Positions 25,580-33,994 of a DNA stretch of 64,000 nucleotides are shown piece by piece. The stretch comes from CAYZMH01 sp964479445 (GTDB taxonomy: Bacteria; Bacteroidota; Bacteroidia; Bacteroidales; GCA-2748055). The position numbers and the translations under genes are program-made. The notes below the pieces were generated by a model. That model had not been told where the DNA came from. It worked only from the letters and a program-made list of their open reading frames with translations, and ran no database searches. How positions within the stretch are numbered: position 1 is the first letter of the stretch; each line of letters starts with the position of its first letter. Where the stretch lies: NCBI GenBank assembly GCA_964479445.1, contig CAYZMH010000001.1, forward strand, positions 186,001 through 250,000, written 5' to 3'.

Positions 25580-26089
25580 TTACTCATCTTCCCCGTCTCC
25601 GGATGCTGCCCGCATGGACAGTATGTCCCTGTCGAACATATACATATTCTTATCTCCCACCAGCTTGAGTTTATCAATGATGGCGCGTGCCGAGGCTTCT
25701 TCTTCAATCTGTTCAGTGACAAACCATTGTATCCAGTTATGGGTGGTATAGTCCTTTTCTTCCATACACACCCCTACAATTTCATTGATGGAACGGGTGA
25801 CGTACTGTTCATGCTCCAGGACCTGGTCAAACAGTTCCTTCGCATTGTTAAACTCTTTGGGAGGCTGTTTCATCCCGGGAATAATCGCCTGACCATCCCG
25901 TTCATTGATATATTTTACCAGCTTGAGCATGTGCATGCGCTCTTCATCAGACTGCGCATAGAGCCATTCGGCAGTTCCCTCAAGTCCCTGCGTCTCGGCC
26001 CATGAAGCCATGGCAAGATATAACTGGGAGGAATAATCCTCTTTTTCTACCTGTACATTGAGAATCTCTTCTACTTTTTTTTCTAACAT
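25580..26089 (-). CDS. Bacterial non-heme ferritin
   Basis: Stores iron as ferric mineral in a 24-subunit cytoplasmic shell. The 169-residue protein has the four-helix ferritin fold with ferroxidase-site residues in place: Glu in EKEDYSSQLYLAMA near 16-17, the YAQSDEERMHMLKLVKYI helix near 48-65 with the E-x-x-H pair, EHEQYVTRSINEIV near 93, and EQIEEEASARAIIDKL near 127-142. An acidic C-terminal tail (DGEDE) ends it. FtnA-like by length and motif. It is followed by the DMT transporter gene and lies 73 bp downstream of icd. Confidence 0.95.
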   Translation of the reverse strand: MLEKKVEEILNVQVEKEDYSSQLYLAMASWAETQGLEGTAEWLYAQSDEERMHMLKLVKYINERDGQAIIPGMKQPPKEFNNAKELFDQVLEHEQYVTRSINEIVGVCMEEKDYTTHNWIQWFVTEQIEEEASARAIIDKLKLVGDKNMYMFDRDILSMRAASGDGEDE

Positions 26090-26162
26090 GGTTACTATTT
26101 TTAAGTTTTACAATTTCAATATGTGTATTCAATATACTGGCGGGTAAATACCCCTAATCCGT

Positions 26163-27428
26163 TTACATATTATCTATGATTGATTGTCCGAATTCGGAAC
26201 ATTTCAACTCGGTGGCTCCATCCAGCAGGCGGGCAAAATCATAGGTTACCCGTTTCTGCCGGATAGAGGATTCAAGACCTTTTACAATCAGTTCGGCAGC
26301 TTCATCCCAACCTAGGTGACGCAGCATCATCACGCCCGAGAGTATGAGTGAGCCAGGGTTCACTTTATCCATACCGGCATATTTTGGTGCCGTACCGTGT
26401 GTTGCTTCGAAAATCGCATGTCCCGTTATGTAGTTGATATTTGCACCGGGAGCAATTCCAATGCCACCGACAATGGCCGCCAGTGCATCTGATATATAAT
26501 CCCCGTTAAGGTTCATCGTGGCGATAACAGAGTATTCAGCCGGCCTTGTAAGGATTTGCTGAAGAAAAGCATCAGCGATAACGTCTTTTATGATGATCTT
26601 TCCTTCCTCAACAGCCCGGGCCTGCATTTCGTTTGCTTTTTCCTTCCCCTCCTTTTCAACAATGCGATCGTACTGGTTCCAGGTGAAAACCAGGTTTCCA
26701 AACTCTTTTTCGGCTAACTGGTAACCCCAATCCTTAAACAGTCCTTCGGTAAATTTCATAATGTTCCCCTTGTGAACCAGGGTTACTGACGGAAGTTTCT
26801 CTCTGATGGCATGCTGTATGGCTGCACGAACCAATCGCTCGGTACCTTCCCTTGAAATGGGTTTGATACCGATAGAGGCGGTTTCCGGAAACCTGATGGA
26901 GGAGACTCCCATCTCTTCGAGCAGAAATTTCTTCACTTTACCGGCCTCTTCCGTTCCGGTCTTCCATTCAATCCCCGCATAGATATCTTCAGAGTTTTCT
27001 CTGAAAATCACCATATCCGTAGTGGAAGGATCCTTTACGGGCGATGGGACTCCCTGATAATATCTTACAGGACGCAAACAGACATAGAGATCCAATATCT
27101 GGCGCAGGGCGACATTTAAAGAGCGGATTCCCCCTCCTACCGGCGTTGTAAGCGGACCTTTAATAGCTATAAGGTATTCATTAATGATATCAAGGGTTTC
27201 TGAGGGCAGCCATTTACCTGTTTTGTGGTATGCCTTTTCACCGGCATACACCTCTTTCCATGAAATTTTTCGTTTTCCTGCATAAGCTTTCTCAACCGCG
27301 GCATCGAATACCCTTACAGAAGAAGCCCAGATGTCAGGTCCGGTCCCGTCCCCTTCAATAAAAGGAATAATCGGTTCGTCCGGAACATTTAGTTTTCCAT
27401 ACTGATTTTGAATTTTTTCAGCAGCCAT
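26163..27428 (-). CDS. icd: Isocitrate dehydrogenase (NADP+)
   Basis: Oxidative decarboxylation of isocitrate to 2-oxoglutarate in the TCA cycle. The 421-residue protein matches the E. coli-type Icd: IPFIEGDGTGPDIW near 21, GPLTTPVGGGIRSLNVALRQ near 94-113 with the substrate Ser (the kinase target in enteric bacteria) and Arg, RPVRYYQGV, FRENSEDIYAGIEW near 143, the KGNIMKFTEG segment, DAFLQQILTRP near 286 and the cofactor loop EATHGTAPKYAGMDKVNPGS near 342-361. Complete. Transcribed upstream of ferritin and downstream of dnaX on the same strand. Confidence 0.96.
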   Translation of the reverse strand: MAAEKIQNQYGKLNVPDEPIIPFIEGDGTGPDIWASSVRVFDAAVEKAYAGKRKISWKEVYAGEKAYHKTGKWLPSETLDIINEYLIAIKGPLTTPVGGGIRSLNVALRQILDLYVCLRPVRYYQGVPSPVKDPSTTDMVIFRENSEDIYAGIEWKTGTEEAGKVKKFLLEEMGVSSIRFPETASIGIKPISREGTERLVRAAIQHAIREKLPSVTLVHKGNIMKFTEGLFKDWGYQLAEKEFGNLVFTWNQYDRIVEKEGKEKANEMQARAVEEGKIIIKDVIADAFLQQILTRPAEYSVIATMNLNGDYISDALAAIVGGIGIAPGANINYITGHAIFEATHGTAPKYAGMDKVNPGSLILSGVMMLRHLGWDEAAELIVKGLESSIRQKRVTYDFARLLDGATELKCSEFGQSIIDNM

Positions 27429-27479
27429 AGGATTTGTTTAGTGAAACATTTAAATTATACAAATAGTGGTAAATTATGT

Positions 27480-29329
27480 TCAATCGTCAAAATCAAGTTT
27501 GAATGAATTCTTGAATTTTTTCAGCAGCGGATTCTTCTCCGCCAGGTAATCCAGTTTATCCTGATCGGTGTAGAGCTTGTTATTACCCTCCTCCTTTTTC
27601 AGTTGTACATAGGATTCAATTTGGTATTCAATATTCCTGACATGCTCTTTCAGGTAACGTATCAGCTCGGGTTTGATCCGCTGGTTGAAATTAGTTCGTT
27701 GTGCTTCGCTGTCAAGGCGTATTCGGAACCCACTATCGCCGGTCTGTTCGGGCTGGTGCTTTTGAAGGGTGCTGTAAATCCTCGGATGGCTGTCCCTTAT
27801 GGATTCAGCATAATCATTCCAGGCTTTCTGAAAAGTTTCAAGCGGAATCACATCTGATCCCGGCGACTCTCCCTTTTGCTGCTCCTTGTCTGAATCACGG
27901 TAGCTATCTTCCGGCGATGGCCCGGGCGGCTTTCCACGCAAGCGGTCCTTGATGGATATACTGCGTGAATACACCATTTTATTAACCCCATTGTCTTCAG
28001 CTGGTTGCTTTTCATTATCCGCGGCACCCGCAGAACGAGTGCCAGCGGTGGGCTCCCGGTCAGGCTCCTGAACAGCAGAAGATCTTTCCGAATTTGTTTG
28101 TGATGGTTCTGGTTTCCCGGAACGGGCCTCCTCTTCTGATGGAGGTTTACCGGGTTGTACATGTTTTCGGGATGTGGTCTCTGATGGCTTATTCTCCGTG
28201 GCTGCTGACCCGGTGTCCGCTATTTTTTTTTTTGCTCCGTGCGGAGATTGGCCAGTTTTACCAGTGCCAGCTCGAGAGTCAATCTCTGGTTGCGACTGGA
28301 GCGAAAGTGTATATCAGTGGTATTACAGATATCCAGTGCTTCGTAAAGAAAATCAACCGGGGCACGGTTGGATTGTTCCAATATGCGTTCGCGTACGGAA
28401 GCTCCTGCGTCAAGCAGCGTAATCGTTTCTTTGTTTTTGGATACCAGTAAGTTTCGCATATGAGATGCCATGCCGTTCAGGAAATTCCTTGAATCAAATC
28501 CGGCACCCAGGATCTCATCAAAAATAAGCAGAGCAGTGGCCACATCACCCGATAGAAATGCATCAATGCTTTTAAAATAGTACTCTACATCAAGAATATT
28601 CAGGTTCTCAATGACCGACTGATAGGTGATCTTCTTGCCGGAAAAGCTCACTACCTGGTCAAAGATGGAGAGGGCATCCCGCATTGCTCCTTCCGCTTTC
28701 TGTGCTATGATATGTAATCCATCTTCTTCCGCCTCGATACCTTCTTTCTCTGCTATGGTTTTTAGATAGCCCAGGGAATCGGTCGTGTCAATACGATTGA
28801 AGTCAAAGATCTGGCACCGCGACAGGATGGTGGGGATAATCTTATGTTTTTCAGTAGTTGCAAGGATGAATACGGCATGCGCAGGAGGCTCCTCAAGGGT
28901 CTTAAGAAAGGCGTTGAAGGCCTGCGCGGAGAGCATATGCACCTCGTCAATGATATAGACACTGTATGAGCCTACCTGCGGGGGAATTCGCACCTGTTCG
29001 GTCAGGGTGCGTATATCATCCACTGAATTGTTGGAAGCAGCATCAAGCTCGTGAATGTTATACGAACGTTGTTCATTAAAAGCCAGGCAGGATTCACATT
29101 CATTGCAGGCTTCCCCTTTATCGGTTACATGCTGACAATTGATCGTTTTTGCAAAAATACGGGCACATGTTGTCTTTCCCACACCTCTTGGTCCGCTGAA
29201 CAGATAGGCATGCCCCAGGTGGTTGTTTTTTATGGCGTTTTTTAATGTAGCCGTAATGGCTTGCTGTCCAACCACACTGTCAAATGTATCGGGCCTGTAT
29301 TTTCGTGCTGAAGCAATGAAATTCTCCAT
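27480..29329 (-). CDS. dnaX: DNA polymerase III subunit tau (joined by -1 frameshift at an A11 run)
   Basis: The clamp-loader and replisome organiser. Frame one, from ATG 29329, encodes the AAA+ part: YRPDTFDSVVGQQ, Walker A GPRGVGKTT near 42, the four-Cys zinc module (CQHV...CNECESC), DEVHMLS, and sensor segments LATTEKHKI and SRCQIFDF. It stops at TAG 28220-28222, straight after Gln-Lys-Lys-Lys. Re-reading the last A of the 11-A run (a -1 shift) enters a frame open from 28223 to 27480. That frame encodes a Pro/Ser/Glu-rich linker of about 80 residues, then a C-terminal domain (SRSISIKDRLRG, ETFQKAWNDYAESI, NFNQRIKPELIRYLKEHV) as found in Bacteroidota DnaX. Tau would be about 616 residues. 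A missing base in the homopolymer is the alternative explanation. Confidence 0.85.
28220..29329 (-). CDS. dnaX: DNA polymerase III subunit gamma (non-shifted product)
   Basis: The product made without slippage. It is 369 residues ending LANLRTEQKKK, containing the whole ATPase region and clamp-loader collar but not the tau-specific domains that bind polymerase and helicase. This is the same division of labour as E. coli gamma versus tau. The in-frame TTG at 29341 is passed over for ATG 29329 (MENFIASARK), which matches the usual family start. Whether gamma is really made depends on the frameshift being genuine. Confidence 0.6.
   Translation of the reverse strand: MENFIASARKYRPDTFDSVVGQQAITATLKNAIKNNHLGHAYLFSGPRGVGKTTCARIFAKTINCQHVTDKGEACNECESCLAFNEQRSYNIHELDAASNNSVDDIRTLTEQVRIPPQVGSYSVYIIDEVHMLSAQAFNAFLKTLEEPPAHAVFILATTEKHKIIPTILSRCQIFDFNRIDTTDSLGYLKTIAEKEGIEAEEDGLHIIAQKAEGAMRDALSIFDQVVSFSGKKITYQSVIENLNILDVEYYFKSIDAFLSGDVATALLIFDEILGAGFDSRNFLNGMASHMRNLLVSKNKETITLLDAGASVRERILEQSNRAPVDFLYEALDICNTTDIHFRSSRNQRLTLELALVKLANLRTEQKKK
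28223..28233 (-). other. Slippery A11 tract in dnaX
   Basis: On the minus strand, C followed by eleven A and then TAG. The zero-frame codons are CAA AAA AAA AAA TAG. A run of this length permits tRNA-Lys slippage on the ribosome or RNA-polymerase slippage, as in the Thermus dnaX system. I see no strong Shine-Dalgarno-like stimulator upstream and only a weak possible stem downstream, so transcriptional slippage is at least as likely as ribosomal. Confidence 0.7.
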
Positions 29330-29540
29330 AGGGGTCTGCAAAATCGTGGCCTAAAGATAATGTATTCCCGCGGAAAGTGATAATGATTTTTAAGAATCTC
29401 TGCCAGCCCGCATCATTCCAGAAACGGCAAACTACACATGGTAAATGCAGAAGCGGAATAAGCAATTTTTTTTATCCCGGCTGAAGTTCAGCCACCGGTC
29501 AGAAAATACTCAACGGTTAACCAAATAAACAGGGTACTTT

Positions 29541-29571
29541 TTTGCTGTTATTCAAAAAGTTCCTATTTTTG
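29541..29571 (+). promoter_or_regulatory. Full Bacteroidota promoter of the rpsF operon
   Basis: TTTG at 29541-29544, 19-bp spacer, TATTTTTG at 29564-29571. Both boxes and the spacing match the housekeeping sigma consensus of the phylum. This is the best promoter in the window. The leader to the rpsF ATG is about 27 nt, too short for a long S6:S18 autoregulatory structure. Confidence 0.75.
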
Positions 29572-29604
29572 CGGTCGATTTAGAAAACCGTAAAATGTAA
29601 AATT

Positions 29605-29964
29605 ATGTTAAACCAGTATGAAACCGTTTTCATTGCAACTCCCGTTTTGTCTGAAAACCAGATGAAGGAAGCGGTGCAAAAATTCAAGGGCATTATCACC
29701 GATGGAAAGGGTGAAATTGTCTACGAGGAGAACTGGGGCCTAAAAAAACTGGCCTATCCCATCCAGAAAAAATCCACCGGATTTTATCACCTGATCGAGT
29801 TCAAAGCATCCGGTGACCTCATTGAAAAGCTGGAAACTGAATTCCGCCGTGATGAGAGGATCATCCGCTTTCTTACTATGAAAATGGACAAATACGCCGT
29901 TGAGTACGCAGAGAAAAAACGTGCGAAAAAAGAGAAAGAAACTGAAAAAGCAAAGGAGGATTAA
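29605..29964 (+). CDS. rpsF: 30S ribosomal protein S6
   Basis: A 119-residue S6 with the ferredoxin-like fold: NQYETVFIATPVLSENQMKE at the start, the GLKKLAYPIQKKSTGFYHLI strand-loop-strand near 46-65, and a highly charged C-terminal tail (AEKKRAKKEKETEKAKED) as is common in Bacteroidota. S6 binds 16S rRNA together with S18, the next gene. First gene of a three-gene ribosomal operon with a consensus promoter. Confidence 0.98.
   Translation: MLNQYETVFIATPVLSENQMKEAVQKFKGIITDGKGEIVYEENWGLKKLAYPIQKKSTGFYHLIEFKASGDLIEKLETEFRRDERIIRFLTMKMDKYAVEYAEKKRAKKEKETEKAKED
29952..29960 (+). promoter_or_regulatory. Strong Shine-Dalgarno before rpsR
   Basis: AAAGGAGGA, an almost full anti-16S match, 7 nt before the rpsR ATG and inside the end of rpsF. 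Notable because most genes here, as in the phylum, lack one. Confidence 0.7.
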
Positions 29965-29967
29965 ATC

Positions 29968-30237
29968 ATGGCACAAGGAACTACAGAAATCAGGTATCTC
30001 ACACCCCCTACCGTTGAGATCAAAAAGAAGAAGTATTGCCGGTTCAGGAAGAACAGGATCAAGTATATCGATTATAAAGATCCTGAATTCCTTAAGAAGT
30101 TCCTGAACGAGCAGGGCAAAATCCTGCCCCGCCGTCTTACCGGAACCTCACTTAAATACCAGCGAAAGGTAGCTACGGCCATCAAGCGTGCACGGCACCT
30201 GGCTTTGCTGCCCTATGTAACGGATATGTTAAAATAA
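29968..30237 (+). CDS. rpsR: 30S ribosomal protein S18
   Basis: An 89-residue S18 with the family core KKKYCRFRKNRIKYIDYKDP near 18-37, FLNEQGKILPRRLTGTSLKY near 45-64 and KVATAIKRARHLALLPYV near 66. Partner of S6 on the small-subunit platform. The gene starts 3 bp after the rpsF stop, preceded by a strong Shine-Dalgarno. The single Cys in KKKYCRF is the usual remnant; no zinc site is implied. Confidence 0.98.
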   Translation: MAQGTTEIRYLTPPTVEIKKKKYCRFRKNRIKYIDYKDPEFLKKFLNEQGKILPRRLTGTSLKYQRKVATAIKRARHLALLPYVTDMLK

Positions 30238-30242
30238 AGAAC

Positions 30243-30250
30243 CGGAGGAA
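30243..30250 (+). promoter_or_regulatory. Shine-Dalgarno before rplI
   Basis: CGGAGGAA, a good anti-16S match, about 5 nt before the rplI ATG at 30256. The second Shine-Dalgarno in this operon. Confidence 0.6.
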
Positions 30251-30255
30251 ACAGA

Positions 30256-30702
30256 ATGGAAATCATCCTTAAACAAGACGTGCCTAACCTGGGACACAAA
30301 GATGACATTGTTACCGTAAAAGACGGATACGCCAGGAACTATCTTATCCCGCAGGGGTATGCGATCAATGCCACCAGGTCTGCTGTAAAAGTTCATGAAG
30401 AGAACCTTCGCCAGCGTGCTCATAAAGAGGCAGAACTCAAGGAGGCTGCCGAAGAGATGGCTGAGAACATGAAAGACATACACATTACCATAGGAGCAAA
30501 AACAAGCACCAAGGGTAAAATCTTTGGATCGGTCAACACCATCCAGATTGCAGAAGCTCTTCGAGAGAAAGGATATGACATCGATCGAAAGAACATATCC
30601 ATAAAGGAGGAGTTAATCAAGGAGATTGGCAGCTATACAGCCACCGTGAAGCTTCACAAAGAGGTAGCGGTTGAGATACCCTTTGAAATTGTATCCGAAT
30701 AG
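30256..30702 (+). CDS. rplI: 50S ribosomal protein L9
   Basis: A 148-residue two-domain L9. The N-terminal rRNA-binding domain begins MEIILKQDVPNLGHKDDIVT and contains the diagnostic VKDGYARNYLIPQGYAI near 22-38. A long connecting helix (KVHEENLRQRAHKEAELKEA) follows, then the C-terminal domain with GKIFGSVNTIQIAEAL near 90 and VKLHKEVAVEIPFEIV at the end. Last gene of the rpsF-rpsR-rplI operon, followed by a clear terminator. Confidence 0.98.
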   Translation: MEIILKQDVPNLGHKDDIVTVKDGYARNYLIPQGYAINATRSAVKVHEENLRQRAHKEAELKEAAEEMAENMKDIHITIGAKTSTKGKIFGSVNTIQIAEALREKGYDIDRKNISIKEELIKEIGSYTATVKLHKEVAVEIPFEIVSE

Positions 30703-30728
30703 GACCATTAAGAGACCCATATACCTGG

Positions 30729-30759
30729 AACCGCAAAGCGCTATGTTTTGCGGTTTTTT
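30729..30759 (+). terminator. Intrinsic terminator after rplI
   Basis: AACCGCAAA (30729-30737) pairs with TTTGCGGTT (30747-30755) around a 9-nt loop, then the T-run continues to 30759. It ends the rpsF operon and overlaps the 3' end of the converging ridA gene by 2 bp. Confidence 0.8.
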
Positions 30760-31135
30760 ATTGAATAGCAATGGCCTCTATCTCCACCAGCGCACCTCCG
30801 GGTAACTCTTTTACTGCAAAAGCTGCCCGTGCCGGCGGATTTTCGGGATAATACCGGGAATATATATCATTCATGCCGGCAAAATCATTCATGTCTGACA
30901 GGTAACAGGTGGATTTTACTACATCGTCTGACCGGTAGCCGGCTGCCTCCAGCACCGCAAGCACGTTTTTCATAACCTGGTCGGTTTGCTCGGCAATGGT
31001 GTCGCCCACCATACTGCCGCTGGCCGGGTCCAGAGCAATCTGACCGGAGATATAGAGAATGCCATTTATTTCTACCGCCTGGGAATAGGGGCCTACGGCA
31101 TCAGGCGCCTCTGCAGTTTGAATAACTTTTTTCAT
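30758..31135 (-). CDS. RidA family enamine/imine deaminase
   Basis: A 125-residue member of the YjgF/YER057c/UK114 family, which hydrolyses reactive 2-aminoacrylate and related imines released by PLP enzymes. Seen are AVGPYSQAVEINGILYISGQ near 15-34, IALDPASGSMVGDTIAEQTD, the N-V-L-A-V-L-E-A-A-G helix near 77, and YPENPPARAAFAVKELPGGA near 92-111 with the conserved Arg, ending VEIEAIA. It sits 33 bp downstream of lptD and ends inside the rplI terminator. Confidence 0.95.
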   Translation of the reverse strand: MKKVIQTAEAPDAVGPYSQAVEINGILYISGQIALDPASGSMVGDTIAEQTDQVMKNVLAVLEAAGYRSDDVVKSTCYLSDMNDFAGMNDIYSRYYPENPPARAAFAVKELPGGALVEIEAIAIQ

Positions 31136-31168
31136 GACTGTTTGTTTTGGGTTAAACCCGGAACGGAA

Positions 31169-33961
31169 TTAAAAGTTATCTGTCCAGGATTTTCGCTTGT
31201 TATACTTCAGGTCTGATAGGATCGAAGATTTTGCATTGATCTGAAAATTATAGGATTTGTAGTTTCCGAAAGGAACAACCGACAGCCTCATTTCCCAGCA
31301 ATGCAGGTCACGGTAGATGCTAATATTGGTGGTGCTTACCTTTTTATTATACAGGTCGTACCCTGTGTTAAACCCGATTTTCCAATTCGGGGTGAGGCTA
31401 AGGTCCCCTGATGCCCTTATGGTCTGAACAATCCGGGCTTCATCGGTTCGCTTGGAATAACTGAACGAATAATCCAGGCGAAGCGACCATGGCACATCAA
31501 AATCAACATATCCTCCATAGTAATCATCGGCAGCCGGATCGTATTCTGAACCAATGCCCTGCATATCCGGATTATTTAATTGCGACTCCTCCCTGTCTGC
31601 CTCTGCCTGGTCACCCTCCTCCTCCTTTCCCTGCTGTGACTGAAAAGAGACTCCCATACTTACACTGGCGTTTGTAAGCCGTACCAGTTTACCGGTCTGT
31701 GAGAAGTAAGTTTCCCGGGTCCGGGTTCGAAGACTGTCGTATCCGAACGGATCCATGGTTCCCCTGAAATTCAGATTAAGGCGGTTGTTGAAAAGACGGG
31801 TGTTCCCGTTAAAATTCACAGGACTCCACGAGGGGGCAAGGGAGTCTCTGTTGAACAGATTATAACCTGTACTGAAATTGAAATTATCCAGTAGTTTTAT
31901 CTTTTCCAGTTTATCCACTGTGTCGTTTTTCGGGCGCAGTTTCGCTTCCAGGTTGTTGCGAAGTGAAAGGCTTATGGAACCGTTTGCTCCGTTGAAGGTT
32001 GGAGTGCCATAGAGACTATTGGTATAAATGGAGTATGTCTCCAATAATTCATTATTCACCGTATCGTAGAGATCCCTGTAGTAATTGGGTTGAAATCGAT
32101 TCACATCCGGGGTGTAAGAAAAACTGGCCGATGGAGTCATCATATGCCGTATGGCAACAATGCGGCTATCCTCGGATGTAAACTGGTACATCCCGTATAC
32201 CTTGGGAGATATTCCTGCACTTATCCTGGGAAGGTATGAGTGGGCATAGGTGAACTTTCCCTGGTAAGTGGTATCTTCCACAATGGGATCATAAACGGTT
32301 GTTCCATCCTCTTCGTAACTCTCATACCCTGTGATACGTTTCTCGGTATAGCTGGAATAAAGCATTCCCTTGTAACTGAGATTGGGAGTAATGGTCATGC
32401 TCTGAAGGGCTGCCACGTTTCTGAAAGGCTTTATGTTGAAGCTGACAGGAATCTCGTGTCTGAACCCATTGTTCATATCACTCCAGACCTGGTTGGTAAA
32501 TAAAAGAGAGTCGGTTGTTCGTATACGATTCTCCAGCAAACTGCTATAGCTGAGCTGAATGTTCTCATACCACTTTTTGGGGCCGGTACGCTGTTTACGT
32601 TCAAAAGGATTGATCCTGGACATATTGAACGACATTTTTGGGAGCGTCATATTCACTGATCCGGATCTGCTGTTCTGTGAATGATTCAGCGAGGCACTAA
32701 AATTAAACGGACTATTGGGCCAGGATTTGGTATAGGATATACTGGATTGTTTGGTATTATTCACTACATTATTGATATTCCGGGTGTGATTCCTGTCATA
32801 ACTGGAACTGGACAGATTGACATTTGCCCTGAAATTACTTGTGGGATTGGCCTCCCTGGCCTGGGCATGAGACCAGTTAATCGAGTAATCCCGGCTTACA
32901 CTGTAGAGCCCCTCAATATTTTTATAGCCCGACACATTTTTGAAATACTGCACCCGTAAGTTCCCATTAAACTTATATCGAAGCTTGTAATTGGAACCCA
33001 CACGAACTCCCCAGGTTCCGTTGGTATAGATATCCCCCGTTATACGCAGGTCCATGTAGTCGTTCATGGCAAAATAATATCCGCCGTCACGAAGATAAAA
33101 GCCCCTTCTCTCCTCCTCCCCGTACTGCGGGATCAAAACCCCGGAAGTTTTTGTACGGGAATTTGGGAAAAAACCGAAAGGAATACCAATCGGTAATGGC
33201 ACATCCTCTACCACGAGATACGCAGGTCCGGAGACAATTTTATCCCCGGGCATATTGACTCCCTTGGTGATGGCTACGTAGAAATGGGGGTGTTCGGCAT
33301 CGCAGGTGGTGTATTTCCCGTCTTTGAGATGAATATGGCCGGTTCTCTGTTTTTTTGTCTTTTCAGCATGCAGATATCCGCCCTCCTGTTCTGTTATCAC
33401 CTCTTCTATGAACCCTTTTTGTGTTTTAAAATTGTATCGAAGATTGGTCGCTTCAAAATTTTCGTCAGCCTCGGAAAAGAGCGGCTTTCCCGACACTTCT
33501 CCTGTAGAATCCGGTAACCCCTTTGCAGTGACGATATTATTGCCCATCTCGTAACGAATATAGTCGGATTCCAGTTTTATTTCACCATACGTAATTACAG
33601 CATTGCCATAGAGCTCCACGGCCCCGTTTTTCATATCAAATACAATGGAATCTTCCGCATTATAATCAACCTCGCTGGTTATGTCGCTTCCCATACCCTC
33701 CGATTCAGCCAGGGTGTCATTAACAAGTGTATCGGAGCGGGAAGGCAGTGTATCAGGGACCGGTGCCAGGGTATCGCTACGTGCAATAACACTATCAACG
33801 GGCAGGGGTGCTGAATCAGAAGCCGGTATGGCAGGGGTCTCTGATTGTGAATAAATGGTATCGGCAGGGGGAAGCGTGTCCGCCTCTTGTCCCTGCAATA
33901 AAATGCTTTTGAAAAGAGTTAGTATTATGGTGAAAACTATCTGGTAACGGATCTCCTGCAA
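31169..33961 (-). CDS. lptD: LPS-assembly outer-membrane protein LptD (Bacteroidota type)
   Basis: Inserts lipopolysaccharide or lipooligosaccharide into the outer leaflet. The 930-residue protein has a signal peptide (cleavage near 25) and a low-complexity Pro/Ser/Asp linker (TLPPADTIYSQSETPAIPAS onward). An OstA/LptA-like beta-jellyroll follows (FDMKNGAVELYGNAVITYGE near 110, RTGHIHLKDGKYTTC near 210). The very long C-terminal barrel rich in N/S/Y strands includes VPLPIGIPFGFFPNSRTKTS near 255, the family hallmark. The only usable start is a TTG at 33961, and no ATG occurs before the OstA domain. It is divergent from the amidase gene. Confidence 0.9.
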   Translation of the reverse strand: MQEIRYQIVFTIILTLFKSILLQGQEADTLPPADTIYSQSETPAIPASDSAPLPVDSVIARSDTLAPVPDTLPSRSDTLVNDTLAESEGMGSDITSEVDYNAEDSIVFDMKNGAVELYGNAVITYGEIKLESDYIRYEMGNNIVTAKGLPDSTGEVSGKPLFSEADENFEATNLRYNFKTQKGFIEEVITEQEGGYLHAEKTKKQRTGHIHLKDGKYTTCDAEHPHFYVAITKGVNMPGDKIVSGPAYLVVEDVPLPIGIPFGFFPNSRTKTSGVLIPQYGEEERRGFYLRDGGYYFAMNDYMDLRITGDIYTNGTWGVRVGSNYKLRYKFNGNLRVQYFKNVSGYKNIEGLYSVSRDYSINWSHAQAREANPTSNFRANVNLSSSSYDRNHTRNINNVVNNTKQSSISYTKSWPNSPFNFSASLNHSQNSRSGSVNMTLPKMSFNMSRINPFERKQRTGPKKWYENIQLSYSSLLENRIRTTDSLLFTNQVWSDMNNGFRHEIPVSFNIKPFRNVAALQSMTITPNLSYKGMLYSSYTEKRITGYESYEEDGTTVYDPIVEDTTYQGKFTYAHSYLPRISAGISPKVYGMYQFTSEDSRIVAIRHMMTPSASFSYTPDVNRFQPNYYRDLYDTVNNELLETYSIYTNSLYGTPTFNGANGSISLSLRNNLEAKLRPKNDTVDKLEKIKLLDNFNFSTGYNLFNRDSLAPSWSPVNFNGNTRLFNNRLNLNFRGTMDPFGYDSLRTRTRETYFSQTGKLVRLTNASVSMGVSFQSQQGKEEEGDQAEADREESQLNNPDMQGIGSEYDPAADDYYGGYVDFDVPWSLRLDYSFSYSKRTDEARIVQTIRASGDLSLTPNWKIGFNTGYDLYNKKVSTTNISIYRDLHCWEMRLSVVPFGNYKSYNFQINAKSSILSDLKYNKRKSWTDNF

Positions 33962-33975
33962 CGTGATTTATCTAT

Positions 33976-33983
33976 TATTTTTG
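33976..33983 (+). promoter_or_regulatory. Bacteroidota -7 promoter element (TATTTTTG) for the amidase gene
   Basis: Exact TAnnTTTG in the 33-bp gap between the divergent lptD and amidase starts. Transcription would begin about 5 nt before ATG 33995, so either that ATG has almost no leader or translation starts at ATG 34031 or 34058. Confidence 0.45.
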
Positions 33984-33994
33984 TTCCTGAAAGG

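Noticed and set aside
29479..29493. GGCTGA-AGT-TCAGCC dyad between dnaX and rpsF as a terminator or operator
   Set aside because: No T-run follows it on either strand and it lies well upstream of the rpsF promoter; too little to assign a role.
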